Shown piece after piece: positions 6,281-14,074 of a DNA stretch of 14,551 nt. How positions within the stretch are numbered: position 1 is the first letter of the stretch; the number at the start of each line of letters is the position of its first letter. Source of the stretch: Thermococcus sp. (GTDB taxonomy: Archaea > Methanobacteriota_B > Thermococci > Thermococcales > Thermococcaceae). The stretch is taken from positions 1 to 14,551 of the forward strand of contig JALVWX010000050.1 of the NCBI GenBank assembly GCA_027023165.1, read 5' to 3'. Below the pieces are notes generated by a model that worked only from the letters and a program-made list of their open reading frames with translations, was not told the origin of the DNA and ran no database searches. A program made the position numbers and the translations under genes.

Positions 6281-7198
6281 TCACCACCCCATGAACGCCA
6301 TTGCGAGTATTATCAGTCCCGCGAAGAACGCGCGGGTGTTCATCTTAACCACGTGGTCTATTCTGAGCCTCGCGTTTGTTGCCTCAAGTGCCGCTATGGC
6401 CGGGTAGAAGGCCACCGTTAGGATGAACTGCAGAGCCAAGACGAGCGCAGCCTTCTCCGGCGTACCGACCGGCCCTATCCACGGGAGCGTCAGCAGGCTG
6501 ACGAAGAACCACAGCAGGGCGAAGCGCTTGATGTGTATCGCGTAGTAGAAGACCCCCAAAAGTCTGCCGCTGTACTCGCTCAAAGGTCCACCGATGACCT
6601 CCTGCTCGGCCTCGGCTATGTCGAAGGGCACGAAGCCGCTCTCGACGTAGAGCGCGTAAGCCAGGAGGATGTAGGTCAGCACCAGCGAGGGGGTGAGGTG
6701 AAGCCCCGTCATTATCTTGTAGAGGTCAAGGGAGCCTGAGTTGTAAGCCAGGACACCGTAGAGTATCGCTATCAGAGGCTCGACGGTGAGGATTATCTGC
6801 ATCTCCCTAGCGGAGCCGAGGTGGCTGAAGGCGTTCTGGACGGTCAATCCAGCGAGCATGAGGAAGACGCTGACCATCAGCACCACGTAGAAGAACGCCA
6901 CCAGGTTGTAGCCGAAGTCCACTGGAACGACGTTGCCGTAGGGAAGGAGCAGGGCCGCTGAGAGTGCCGATGCAAGGGCCAGGTAGGGTGCCCAGGTGAA
7001 CAGTGCCCTCCTGGTGGGTCTAACCGAGGGCATGCCGAAGAGCTTTCTGAGGTCGTACCACGTCTGCATCAGAGGCGGTCCGCGCCTGTACTGGAGTCTG
7101 GCCTTTACCCTTCTCGCTATACCGTCAAGGTATGGCGGGAGGAAAAGGGTTATGATGATGCCGGCAAGGCTGAATCCGAGTTTTACGGCGGTTTCCAT
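6281..7198 (-). CDS. mhyE: Membrane subunit MhyE (HycD/HyfC, NuoH-like)
   Basis: This 305-aa integral membrane protein has about eight hydrophobic helices. It is the NuoH-type subunit that links the hydrogenase arm to the ion-pumping arm. Family signatures are RRVKARLQYRRGPPLMQTWYD near residues 29-49, REMQIILTVEP (131-141) and the acidic loop FVPFDIAEAEQEVIGGPLSEYSG (189-211), which carries the conserved acidic residues thought to sit in the quinone-like cavity and proton path. The start is the ATG at 7198: a GAGGTGA sequence overlapping the mhyD stop lies five to six bases upstream. The GTG at 7207 would place the start inside this ribosome binding site. The length matches HycD (about 307 aa). 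Confidence 0.93.
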   Translation of the reverse strand: METAVKLGFSLAGIIITLFLPPYLDGIARRVKARLQYRRGPPLMQTWYDLRKLFGMPSVRPTRRALFTWAPYLALASALSAALLLPYGNVVPVDFGYNLVAFFYVVLMVSVFLMLAGLTVQNAFSHLGSAREMQIILTVEPLIAILYGVLAYNSGSLDLYKIMTGLHLTPSLVLTYILLAYALYVESGFVPFDIAEAEQEVIGGPLSEYSGRLLGVFYYAIHIKRFALLWFFVSLLTLPWIGPVGTPEKAALVLALQFILTVAFYPAIAALEATNARLRIDHVVKMNTRAFFAGLIILAMAFMGW

Positions 7199-7208
7199 CT
7201 TCCTCACC

Positions 7209-9203
7209 TCACAGTGCCATCAGTATCCCTATAACCGCCCCCACAACCACCAGGGCCAGTATGATGAAGGTTCCGAGCCTCATCCCCGGGAGCACGTCGC
7301 TGGCTATCCTGAGGAACCTGACGAGCGGTTTGAGTGCCTCCTCATCGGCGTGGAGCACCTCACCCCTTCTGAGGTCGGCAACGCTCTCAACCCTGGTGTA
7401 GGGTGTGTCGACAATCTTGACGAAGTAGCTGGCCATCCAGATGTACCCCCTGACTATGTAGTGGATTATCGCCGCTCCAACACCGTAGAACCAGTCGCCG
7501 AAGCGGTAGAAGCCGTCTATCTTGCGCTCGTACTTGATGTAGTAGCCCTCCGCGTTGATCCTGTAGTCGTCCCAGTCTACCTGGGTTGAGCCACAGTCCC
7601 AAGGCTGTGCCTCCTTGCCGTAGCTGGGCTTGAGAGCCAGGTAGAACCCAAGGGCCAGGACTGCAAGGAGCACCACGAAGAGTACGGGGCTGAAGAGCAC
7701 GGAGCCGAAGCCTATCCTGTAAACGCCGTCCTCTATCGGGGCGTTGAAGACGTTGAGTATTCCCGTTACGGTTCCGGGGAAGATACCGATTAGGAGGGTC
7801 AAACCCGCGAGGATCCACTGGCCGGCAACCATCGCTCCCGGGACCTCCCTAACATCGGAGTACCTCTCGCTCTCGCCGCCGAACTGGGCACCGTAGAACT
7901 TGATGAATGACGCCAAAGTCGCCGCGCTGATGAAAGCGGCCAACACTGCCCCAAAGGCCAGGAAGAAGTCTCCTGACTGATAGCCGGCAACGTAGATGAG
8001 CCACTTGCTTATGAAGCCGTTGAAGGGTGGAACCCCAGCTATGGCCAGCGATGCGAAGAGAGCCGCCAGAGCGGTCCACTTCATCTGCTTTCCAAGGCCG
8101 CCAAGCTCGTCGAGGTCAACGATTCCCGTCCTGTACTCAACGGCTCCGGCTGAGAGGAAGAGCGAGCTTTTGAATATCGCGTGGTTGAGGGCGTGGAAGA
8201 GACCGGCGAAGGCACCGAGGGCACCGATAGCGCCGAGGGCACCGCCCTTCGGTATGAGGGCCATTCCAATACCTATGCCGAGCCATATGTAACCCATCTG
8301 ACCGACGCTGTGGTAAGCTAATAGCCTCTTCGCGTTGGTCTCCCTGAGAGCATAGAGGGTTCCAACGGTTAGTGTTATGGCACCGAGGAGGGCCACGAGA
8401 AGGCCGAGGGTGTAGGTGGTTCCCACGAGCTTCCAGACGAGGGCGATGAGGCCGTAGAGGGATACTTTCTCCATCGCACCGGCCATCACTGCGGAAACGC
8501 TACTCGGAGCCGCGCGGTAGGTCTCGGCAACCCAGAACTGGAAGGGGGTTATTCCCGCCTTGGTCATGAAGGCTACGAGGAGCAGGCCTCCGAAGACTAT
8601 CTTAGTGTGGATTGGAGCACTCGCAAGGGCCGTGGCGATGCTGTCAAAGCCCAGCTTGTCAAAGCTTCCAACGAGGGAGTAGGCGGTTCCGAGGGCAAGG
8701 AAGAGCGGTATCGTGTCGAGGAAGTGCATGGTGATGTAGTACTTCGCGCTTGCGTTTACGTCCTTCTTCCTCTCGCTGAAGAAGACGAGTATGAACGAGC
8801 TTAGCGTCATAAGCTCCCAGCTCATGACGAAGTACTCCATGCTGTTCACGGTGACGACCAGGGCCATGCTCGCAAGGAAGGTGTTGTAGGCTATCGCGTA
8901 GACCCAGCCCTTGCCGGTTCTCTCGAAGAGGTCCATGTAGTTTATGGCGTAGAGCGAAGCCGCGGTTCCAACGATGCCGATTATGAGCAGGAAGACCGCC
9001 GAGACGTCGGTTACATTCAGGGACAGTCCGTAGAGGTCGACCTTAACAGGACCGCTGGTGTAGACGTTGTAGACCTCGCCGAGGAGGAGCAGCGAGCCGA
9101 GGAAGGCCATGAAGCTCGATGCCTTGACCGATGCTTTGTACTCACGGATGAAGCCCAGCAGGCCACCCAGGATGAACGCACCTATGGCGTATCCGATGAA
9201 CAT
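7209..9203 (-). CDS. mhyD: Large antiporter-like membrane subunit MhyD (HyfB/HycC-like, NuoL/NuoM family)
   Basis: This 664-aa polytopic protein belongs to the NuoL/M/Mrp antiporter family. The residues needed for ion translocation are all visible: Glu130 in TM5 (SWELMTLSS), Lys215 (FMTKAGITPFQFW), Lys246 (AMEKVSLYG), His341/Lys345 (NHAIFKSS) and Lys400 (FISKWL). The C-terminal part beyond about residue 520 has the WDCG motif and a long polar stretch followed by a terminal hydrophobic helix, as in HyfB/HycC, and probably forms the lateral helix. Small Gly/Ala repeats (GALGAIGALGA, 321-331) reflect simple-sequence DNA. The start is the ATG at 9203 after GGTGATGTGGG; the gap from mhyC is six bases. 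This subunit is likely the main ion pump of the complex. Whether H+ or Na+ is moved cannot be read from the sequence. Confidence 0.93.
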   Translation of the reverse strand: MFIGYAIGAFILGGLLGFIREYKASVKASSFMAFLGSLLLLGEVYNVYTSGPVKVDLYGLSLNVTDVSAVFLLIIGIVGTAASLYAINYMDLFERTGKGWVYAIAYNTFLASMALVVTVNSMEYFVMSWELMTLSSFILVFFSERKKDVNASAKYYITMHFLDTIPLFLALGTAYSLVGSFDKLGFDSIATALASAPIHTKIVFGGLLLVAFMTKAGITPFQFWVAETYRAAPSSVSAVMAGAMEKVSLYGLIALVWKLVGTTYTLGLLVALLGAITLTVGTLYALRETNAKRLLAYHSVGQMGYIWLGIGIGMALIPKGGALGAIGALGAFAGLFHALNHAIFKSSLFLSAGAVEYRTGIVDLDELGGLGKQMKWTALAALFASLAIAGVPPFNGFISKWLIYVAGYQSGDFFLAFGAVLAAFISAATLASFIKFYGAQFGGESERYSDVREVPGAMVAGQWILAGLTLLIGIFPGTVTGILNVFNAPIEDGVYRIGFGSVLFSPVLFVVLLAVLALGFYLALKPSYGKEAQPWDCGSTQVDWDDYRINAEGYYIKYERKIDGFYRFGDWFYGVGAAIIHYIVRGYIWMASYFVKIVDTPYTRVESVADLRRGEVLHADEEALKPLVRFLRIASDVLPGMRLGTFIILALVVVGAVIGILMAL

Positions 9204-9209
9204 CCCACA

Positions 9210-10646
9210 TCACCCCATGAATCCTACCTTCATCACGACGTCCAGGGTCACCCAGGGCGCGACTATGCCTATGAGTATCAGCGTCACCATCACTGCCGTC
9301 ATGAGCTTTGAGGAGTGGACTTCAGTTGAAGGCTCTGGCTCTCCGAAGAATATCTCCTTGAACCACAGGACGACGACCACGAGGAATATCGCCGCGTCAA
9401 AGAGCACCACGCCCGGGAAGAGCCAGGAGGCGACTCCCTCAGCGTGCCTCGTGCTCATTATGGTGAAGGCCTTACTGAAGAACAGTCCCAGCGGGAGAAC
9501 GCCAGCCAGACCAAAGAAGCTCATGAACCAGGCTATGCTGGCCCAGGGCAGGCTGTGCCTGATTCCCCTGACCTCAGTGAAGTCGGTGGTTCCCAGCGAA
9601 TACGCGAAGGCGCCAATGCTCATGAAGGCGAGGGCCTTGACGAAGGCGTGGTTGACGACCTGGTACAAGGCGATCTGGAGGCCCGCCTGATGGCCGAGGA
9701 GTGCATAGGCAAGGGTTATGTAGGCAACTCCGGCCTGGGCTATGGTCGAGTAAGCCACGAGCTTCTTACCGTCCCGCTGTATGGGGTAGTATATCATCAT
9801 GAGGAATATCAGCGCGACCGTCAGCAGTCCGAGAAGCCAGAAGTCGTCCTTTCCAGGGTTCATGTACTGAATTACCCTGAAGAGCATGTAGCTGCCGAGG
9901 GGAACTATCGAGGCCGAGTGGATGTACGCTGAGGCTGGAACCGGGCCGGCTGTTGAGTCAGGAAGCCACGAGTAAAAGAATAGCTGGGAACTCATCGCCA
10001 GGGCCGCAAAGATGAGCAGTGTAAAGGCGGTATCCTTGGTGGACTGGGCAAGTGAACCCATCTTTGCCAGCTCCTGGCCGTTTCCGAGGACGGCGGTCGC
10101 GATAACCATGAGAAACACCGCCAGGTTGAGGACCAGGAATCCCTTGAGGGCCTTTCCGCCGGCGTTTCCGTAGAAGTCCACCAGGTAGAGAAGCGCTATC
10201 GCCATCAGCTCAAGGGCCGCTATGAACTGCACCAAGTTGGTCGAGTATATGAAGAGCATGGAGGATCCCGTGAGCAGGCCGAAGAGGGCGTAGAACTTGC
10301 CCTTTCCTTCCTCAACTGGGTGTGCTCTGTTCTTTGGCCCTATATAGTCAGCTGCGTAGAGAACGATAAGGAACGCTATCAGCAGGGACGTGAACCCCAT
10401 GAGGACTGAGGCAACGTCAACGTTGAACCCGAAGACCTCACCGAGGTTCCCACCGCTGGCATAGGCGTAGTGGTAGACCTTCTCGGCATCCCCGTTGAAG
10501 AACAGATACGTTCCATAGCCGTTTATGAGCATGGCTATGCCCATTATCGCCCCAGCCACTGAATCCGCGCCCTTGCCCCCCATCCTGTAGAGCAGCAGGA
10601 GGAGGAATGGCAGGAGGGCCGATGCGAGGAAGATTTCTCCGTTCAC
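9210..10646 (-). CDS. mhyC: Antiporter-like membrane subunit MhyC (HyfD/HyfF-like, NuoN/M family) with degenerate channel residues
   Basis: This is a 478-aa polytopic protein with about 14 hydrophobic helices, of the same family as the MhyD subunit. Conserved positions present include Glu146 in TM5 (ALELMAIA), WLPD (227-230), His333/Lys337 (NHAFVKAL) and Lys392 (FFSKAF). Counting from the shared Trp of the FxxWLP-type motif, the TM7 Lys of MhyD corresponds here to Met218 and the TM8 Lys to Pro249; a His243 in IHSAS is retained. The first half-channel may therefore be inactive or use a different path. The start is a GTG at 10646 preceded by GGTGATGGAGC; an in-frame TGA nine bases upstream rules out a longer protein. 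It lies 52 bases after fdhB, the largest gap within the FHL core. Confidence 0.9.
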   Translation of the reverse strand: MNGEIFLASALLPFLLLLLYRMGGKGADSVAGAIMGIAMLINGYGTYLFFNGDAEKVYHYAYASGGNLGEVFGFNVDVASVLMGFTSLLIAFLIVLYAADYIGPKNRAHPVEEGKGKFYALFGLLTGSSMLFIYSTNLVQFIAALELMAIALLYLVDFYGNAGGKALKGFLVLNLAVFLMVIATAVLGNGQELAKMGSLAQSTKDTAFTLLIFAALAMSSQLFFYSWLPDSTAGPVPASAYIHSASIVPLGSYMLFRVIQYMNPGKDDFWLLGLLTVALIFLMMIYYPIQRDGKKLVAYSTIAQAGVAYITLAYALLGHQAGLQIALYQVVNHAFVKALAFMSIGAFAYSLGTTDFTEVRGIRHSLPWASIAWFMSFFGLAGVLPLGLFFSKAFTIMSTRHAEGVASWLFPGVVLFDAAIFLVVVVLWFKEIFFGEPEPSTEVHSSKLMTAVMVTLILIGIVAPWVTLDVVMKVGFMG

Positions 10647-10698
10647 GCTCCATCACCCCTTGTTTTAAACCATTGGTTTTCCCTCGCAAAAAAATAAG
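10647..10698 (-). promoter_or_regulatory. fdhB-mhyC spacer with T7 tract and small inverted repeat
   Basis: This 52-base gap is unusual in a cluster otherwise joined by 1-10 base junctions. On the transcribed strand a run of seven T (10694-10688) follows the fdhB stop almost at once. It is followed by AAACC-AAT-GGTTT, a short inverted repeat, then AAAACAAGG and the GGTGA ribosome binding site of mhyC. The T-tract could act as a partial terminator that lowers hydrogenase gene expression relative to fdhAB. I see no clear TATA box at a useful distance. Confidence 0.35.
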
Positions 10699-11199
10699 TC
10701 AGAGGACGAGGTAGGCCTCCTCGCCCTCCCCTTTCTCCGCTGAGCTCTTCAGGTTGGCGACTATTTTGCCCTCCCTGTTCCAGAGCACCTCGTTTATGTC
10801 GCCGTACTTGAGGGCCTCAGTTGGGCACGCGGATACACAGGCGGGAAGAAGGCCTTCCGCCCTTCTGTCGGAGCAAAGGTCGCACTTGTCCATGATCTTG
10901 TTCTCCTCGTCCAGCTTGGGTATTCCAAAGGGACAGGCAACGGCACACATGAGACAGCCGATACACTTGAGCGGGTCGAAGGCAACGGCTCCATCCTCGT
11001 CCCTGAAGAGAGCTCCGGTCGGACAGACGTTCAGACACGGTGCTTTCTCACAGTGGCGGCAGTTGAAGGGGACCGTGAAGAGGTCCGGGAACTCAAAGAC
11101 TTTAATGCGAGCTTCACCGTGTGTCATCTCACAGGCCACTTCACAGGCCTTACAGCCAATGCAGCGGCTGTAGTCGAGGAAAATCTTCTTGTGGGCCAT
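10699..11199 (-). CDS. fdhB: Formate dehydrogenase iron-sulfur subunit FdhB (HycB-like polyferredoxin)
   Basis: This 166-aa protein has sixteen cysteines arranged as four [4Fe-4S] sites in the HycB/HydN/DmsB style: Cys13/16/19/23 (CIGCKACEVAC), Cys47/50/55/59 (CRHCEKAPCLNVCP), Cys79/82/85/89 (CIGCLMCAVACP) and Cys106/109 with Cys121/125 (CDLC, CVSACP). It should carry electrons from the molybdo/tungstopterin subunit FdhA to the hydrogenase ferredoxin MhyG. No transmembrane helix or signal peptide is present, so it is cytoplasmic. The start is the ATG at 11199 (MAHKKIF), preceded by GAGGTGGTTGAG; upstream in-frame codons overlap the end of fdhA and lack a ribosome binding site. The gap from fdhA is 10 bases. 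Confidence 0.93.
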   Translation of the reverse strand: MAHKKIFLDYSRCIGCKACEVACEMTHGEARIKVFEFPDLFTVPFNCRHCEKAPCLNVCPTGALFRDEDGAVAFDPLKCIGCLMCAVACPFGIPKLDEENKIMDKCDLCSDRRAEGLLPACVSACPTEALKYGDINEVLWNREGKIVANLKSSAEKGEGEEAYLVL

Positions 11200-11209
11200 C
11201 TCAACCACC

Positions 11210-13270
11210 TCACTCCTCCACCCTCTCAACCTTAGCCGCGACGGCCTTCAGCTCGGCCATCTTGGTCTTCTCGTGTATCTCATCAAGAGTCAGGAAGTTA
11301 ACCTGCCAGTGCCACGGCATCGCTATTACGCCTTCCCTGACGTGATCGGTGACCTCAGCCCTGACGAGAACGCTTCCGCGCCTCGTTGAGACCTTGACGA
11401 GGTCGCCATTCCTGATGCCAAGCTCCTTGGCGTCCTTCGGGTTTATCATGACGTACTCCTCTGGCCAGCGTTTCTGCAGGCTTGGGCTTTCCTCGCTCAT
11501 GCTGAGGGTGTGCCAGTGGCCAACCAGCCTGAAGTTGGTGAGCCAGAACGGGTACTCGCTATCTGGCATCTCCGGCGGCTCGCGCCAGCCGACCGGCTGG
11601 AGGTGGGCCTTTCCGTCGGGTGTCTTGAAGCCCTTCTTGAAGAGAACCTTCGTCCCCTCACCCGGTTCACTGCACGGGAAAAAGCATCCCTCGGGGTGTT
11701 CTGCAAGGTACTCCGGCGTTGCACCCTTGAACACAGGAATAACGCTGTTTATCTCCCTGAGTATCTCGTCCGGGTGCTCGTACTTGAAGAACTCGCCGAA
11801 GCCGAGCACCTTGGCCAGCTCGATGACGATGAGCCAGTCGGGCTTTGCCTTACCAGGAGCTTCGGCGGCCTTGTAGCTCCTCTGGACGCGCCTCTCGGCG
11901 CTTATTGCCGTCCCGGTCTTTTCGAACCACGCCGCGGCCGGGAGGACGATGTCAGCATACTTGGCCGTCTCGGTGAGGAATATGTCCTGTACAACAAGGA
12001 AGTCGAGCTTCTTGAGCTGTTCCCTTACCCACGAGCTGTTGGGCATTGACTTTGCTATGTTGCCGCCAACAACGTACATCATGCGTATCTTGCTGCCTAT
12101 CTCACGAACCATGCTGGTGAGATCGAGACCGACCCAGTCGGGAATCGGGAAGCCCCAGAGCCTCTCGAGTTCTGCCCTTGCAGCTTCGTCGGTAACGAGC
12201 TTTCCTGTCGGGAGCTTGTTAGGAGCTATGCCGGTCATAGCGGCACAGAATCCACACTGTGCTCCCGGGAAGACACCGCTCCAGACGCCTTCCTTACCAA
12301 TGTTTCCTGTTATCGCTATGAGGTTAGCGAGTGCAAGTGCGAACTCATAACCGTTAACGTGCTGGTTGAGACCCTCATTAACGAGAAGGGCTGTTCTTTT
12401 CGTTGCAAATAGCCTGGCGACCTTCTTTATGTCCTCAGCCGGAACGCCGCTTATCTTCTCGGCCCACTCGGGGGTGTAGTCCTTAACCGATTCCTTGAGC
12501 CCCTCAAAGCCGGTGATTCTCTCCTGGACGAACTCCCTGTCGTAGAGCTCCTCACTGATTACGACGTTGAGCATCGCCAGGGCTATCGCAAGGTCCGTTC
12601 CCGGGTATGGCTTCAGGTGGAGCGAGGCATACTTGTGTCCCCTCGTAGAGCGCGGGTCAATCACAACCATCTCGGCACCGTTGTCAAGGATGGCCTTCTC
12701 AACGTACTGACCGAAGAAGACGGGGGCAGTCTCGGCTGGATTGTGACCCCAGATGACAACCAGCTCGGCCTTGGCGACGTCCTCAAAGGGGTTCGTTGCC
12801 GCGGAGGTTCCGAAAACGGCTATCCTGGCCGGGCTGTTGGAGTACTGACAGTACCTTCCAGGGAAGTCGAGATGATTGGTCCCTATTGCCTTGGAGAGCT
12901 TGTGGACGAGGTAGTTCTCCTCGAGGGTTATCTTCTCGCTGCTGAGGAAGGCTATCGCCTCCGGACCGTAGGTTTCCTTTATCTCCTTTATTTTTTCCGC
13001 GATTATCCTGTAGGCCTCCTCCCAGCTTATCTCCTCGAACTTCCCTTCACCCTTCTCCCCGACGCGCCTGAGGGGCTTCTTAAGTCTCTTCGGGCTGTTT
13101 ATGAACTGGTACGAAGCAACTCCTTTGGGACAGAGCTTGCCCCTGTTGGGAATCTCAGGATGGTCGTAGTCGAACTCTATCCTCCGGATGTAACCGTTGT
13201 TGCTTACCGCGTAGAATCGGCAGCCAACGGAGCACCACGGACAGACCACCGGAACCAGTTTCTCCGCCAT
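11210..13270 (-). CDS. fdhA: Formate dehydrogenase-like molybdo/tungstopterin oxidoreductase FdhA
   Basis: This 686-aa protein belongs to the DMSO-reductase/FdhF superfamily. The N-terminal [4Fe-4S] motif is Cys10, Cys13, Cys17 and Cys47 (CPWCSVGC, then KLCPKG with the conserved Lys49). The putative metal ligand is Cys141 (GRYCQYSNSP; codon TGT, not selenocysteine). Cofactor-binding segments WGHNPAET (174-181) and IDPRSTRGHKYASLHLKPYPGTD follow, and a C-terminal pterin-binding barrel contains NPKDAKELGIRNGDLVKV. There is no Tat signal, so the enzyme faces the cytoplasm. In well-known formate dehydrogenases the ligand is followed by His and a second active-site Arg precedes GQNN; here these positions read Gln142 and, by my alignment, Pro335. 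Formate oxidation is thus the expected role from context (polyferredoxin, hydrogenase, mobA) but not proven. The ATG at 13270 has GGTGGTGAT six bases upstream. Confidence 0.88.
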   Translation of the reverse strand: MAEKLVPVVCPWCSVGCRFYAVSNNGYIRRIEFDYDHPEIPNRGKLCPKGVASYQFINSPKRLKKPLRRVGEKGEGKFEEISWEEAYRIIAEKIKEIKETYGPEAIAFLSSEKITLEENYLVHKLSKAIGTNHLDFPGRYCQYSNSPARIAVFGTSAATNPFEDVAKAELVVIWGHNPAETAPVFFGQYVEKAILDNGAEMVVIDPRSTRGHKYASLHLKPYPGTDLAIALAMLNVVISEELYDREFVQERITGFEGLKESVKDYTPEWAEKISGVPAEDIKKVARLFATKRTALLVNEGLNQHVNGYEFALALANLIAITGNIGKEGVWSGVFPGAQCGFCAAMTGIAPNKLPTGKLVTDEAARAELERLWGFPIPDWVGLDLTSMVREIGSKIRMMYVVGGNIAKSMPNSSWVREQLKKLDFLVVQDIFLTETAKYADIVLPAAAWFEKTGTAISAERRVQRSYKAAEAPGKAKPDWLIVIELAKVLGFGEFFKYEHPDEILREINSVIPVFKGATPEYLAEHPEGCFFPCSEPGEGTKVLFKKGFKTPDGKAHLQPVGWREPPEMPDSEYPFWLTNFRLVGHWHTLSMSEESPSLQKRWPEEYVMINPKDAKELGIRNGDLVKVSTRRGSVLVRAEVTDHVREGVIAMPWHWQVNFLTLDEIHEKTKMAELKAVAAKVERVEE

Positions 13271-13290
13271 TATCTATCACCACCGCTTAA

Positions 13291-13304
13291 TGACTGGTCA
13301 GTCA
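13291..13304. promoter_or_regulatory. Operator 1: TGAC-N6-GTCA palindrome at the fdhA start site
   Basis: TGACTGGTCAGTCA is a 14-bp inverted repeat with six-base arms (TGACTG/CAGTCA). It lies about 25 bases downstream of the fdhA TATA box, so it covers the expected transcription start; a bound protein would block initiation. It matches two other sites at 13992-14005 and 14469-14482. TetR-family operators commonly have this size and symmetry, and a tetR gene lies directly upstream. Confidence 0.75.
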
Positions 13305-13324
13305 TTTGAGATGTGTGAAGATAG

Positions 13325-13332
13325 TTTATATA
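13325..13332 (-). promoter_or_regulatory. TATA box of the fdhA-mobA transcription unit
   Basis: On the minus strand this reads TATATAAA, preceded by an A-rich segment (AAAAAAAC) that can serve as the BRE. About 25 bases downstream is position 13303, inside operator 1, leaving a leader of about 30 bases with a GGTGGTGAT ribosome binding site before the fdhA ATG. This is the clearest promoter in the window and probably drives all eleven minus-strand genes down to mobA. Confidence 0.75.
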
Positions 13333-13387
13333 GTTTTTTTGAACAGAGAAGACCATTCAATTAAACAATCTCACGGGTGTTAAACAG

Positions 13388-13990
13388 TCATATACTAGCC
13401 GAGAGCTTGAGGTGGTTGAGAACGGCGGAGACTACCTTGTTAAGGTAGTGCTCCCGGGAGAAGCTGAGGCATTCCCTTGCGTGGAGGTAGTGCATAAGGG
13501 ACGCGATGAACATCTGGAAAGCTATAAGGGCGTCCTCAAAGCCCACCTTAACGTAGGCGGTAATCCTCCGCGCACCCTCCCTGAGAAGCTCTGCGCAAGC
13601 CTGGGTGTAGATGTCCCCGATTCCCTTCATCCTTTCCCTCACCGAGAGCATGTGGAAGAATATCTCCGCGCGGTACTCATCCGAGTAGAACTCGAGGAAC
13701 TCCCTACCAAGCTGGATGAGATAGCTCTCCAGATTGGGGTAGCTCACGGTTATATAGGGGTCATTTAGGGAAGGCATGGCCATTATTGGCATAACTTCAA
13801 AGGCAAGCTCCTTTATGAGGTCGTCCTTGCTCCGGAAGTAGAGATAAAAGGTCCCCTTGGCAACGCCTGCCCTGGCGACAATCTCATCTACCGTGGTCTT
13901 ATCGAATCCCTTTCTCGCAAACAGCTCCATAGCAGCCTTAACGAGCTTTTCCCTGGTTTTTCCTGAGGACTTCGTTTCCACAACCCCCAC
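13388..13990 (-). CDS. TetR/AcrR-family transcriptional repressor
   Basis: This is a 200-aa protein. Residues about 12-58 form the typical TetR DNA-binding domain: KLVKAAMELFARKGFDKTTVDEIVARAGVAKGTFYLYFRSKDDLI, with the recognition helix around GVAKGTFYLYF. The rest is a helical ligand-binding and dimerisation domain of normal length, with no recognisable ligand class. It is transcribed in the same direction as fdhA, 117 bases upstream of it. A 14-bp palindrome sits immediately before its start, and equivalent sites lie at the promoters of fdhA and the DUF302 gene, so it probably represses itself and both neighbours until a ligand binds. The start is uncertain: GTG 13990 is the longest, GTG 13981 (after GGGGGTT) is possible, and neither has a strong ribosome binding site. 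Confidence 0.9.
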   Translation of the reverse strand: MGVVETKSSGKTREKLVKAAMELFARKGFDKTTVDEIVARAGVAKGTFYLYFRSKDDLIKELAFEVMPIMAMPSLNDPYITVSYPNLESYLIQLGREFLEFYSDEYRAEIFFHMLSVRERMKGIGDIYTQACAELLREGARRITAYVKVGFEDALIAFQMFIASLMHYLHARECLSFSREHYLNKVVSAVLNHLKLSASI

Positions 13991-13991
13991 T

Positions 13992-14005
13992 TGACCGAAC
14001 GGTCA
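13992..14005. promoter_or_regulatory. Operator 2: TGAC-N6-GTCA palindrome upstream of tetR
   Basis: TGACCGAACGGTCA is a 14-bp inverted repeat with six-base arms (TGACCG/CGGTCA) around AA. It ends one base before the GTG at 13990 and lies downstream of the candidate tetR TATA box, in the expected leader. This position is typical of autorepression. It is the most GC-rich and symmetrical of the three sites. Confidence 0.75.
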
Positions 14006-14032
14006 TTTACTGGGCAATTATGTGCACACAAG

Positions 14033-14041
14033 ATTTTAAGC
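14033..14041 (-). promoter_or_regulatory. Candidate TATA box of the tetR gene
   Basis: The minus strand reads GCTTAAAAT here, an acceptable but weak archaeal TATA box. Transcription would begin near 14012, just before operator 2. A nearby CATAATTG is an alternative. Confidence 0.4.
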
Positions 14042-14074
14042 TTTTCTCAGACGGAGTTCAAGGGGAAGAGACCC

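Noticed and set aside
8211..8250. Short tandem repeat of gcaccgagg-like units
   Set aside because: It encodes the Gly/Ala-rich GALGAIGALGA turn of MhyD and is imperfect; no sign of a functional repeat array.
12848..12850. Selenocysteine at the FdhA active site
   Set aside because: The codon is TGT (Cys) and there is no in-frame TGA in fdhA; no SECIS-like need arises.
14021..14028. TGTGCACA palindrome in the tetR upstream region
   Set aside because: It is an 8-bp palindrome not repeated at the other promoters and could arise by chance.
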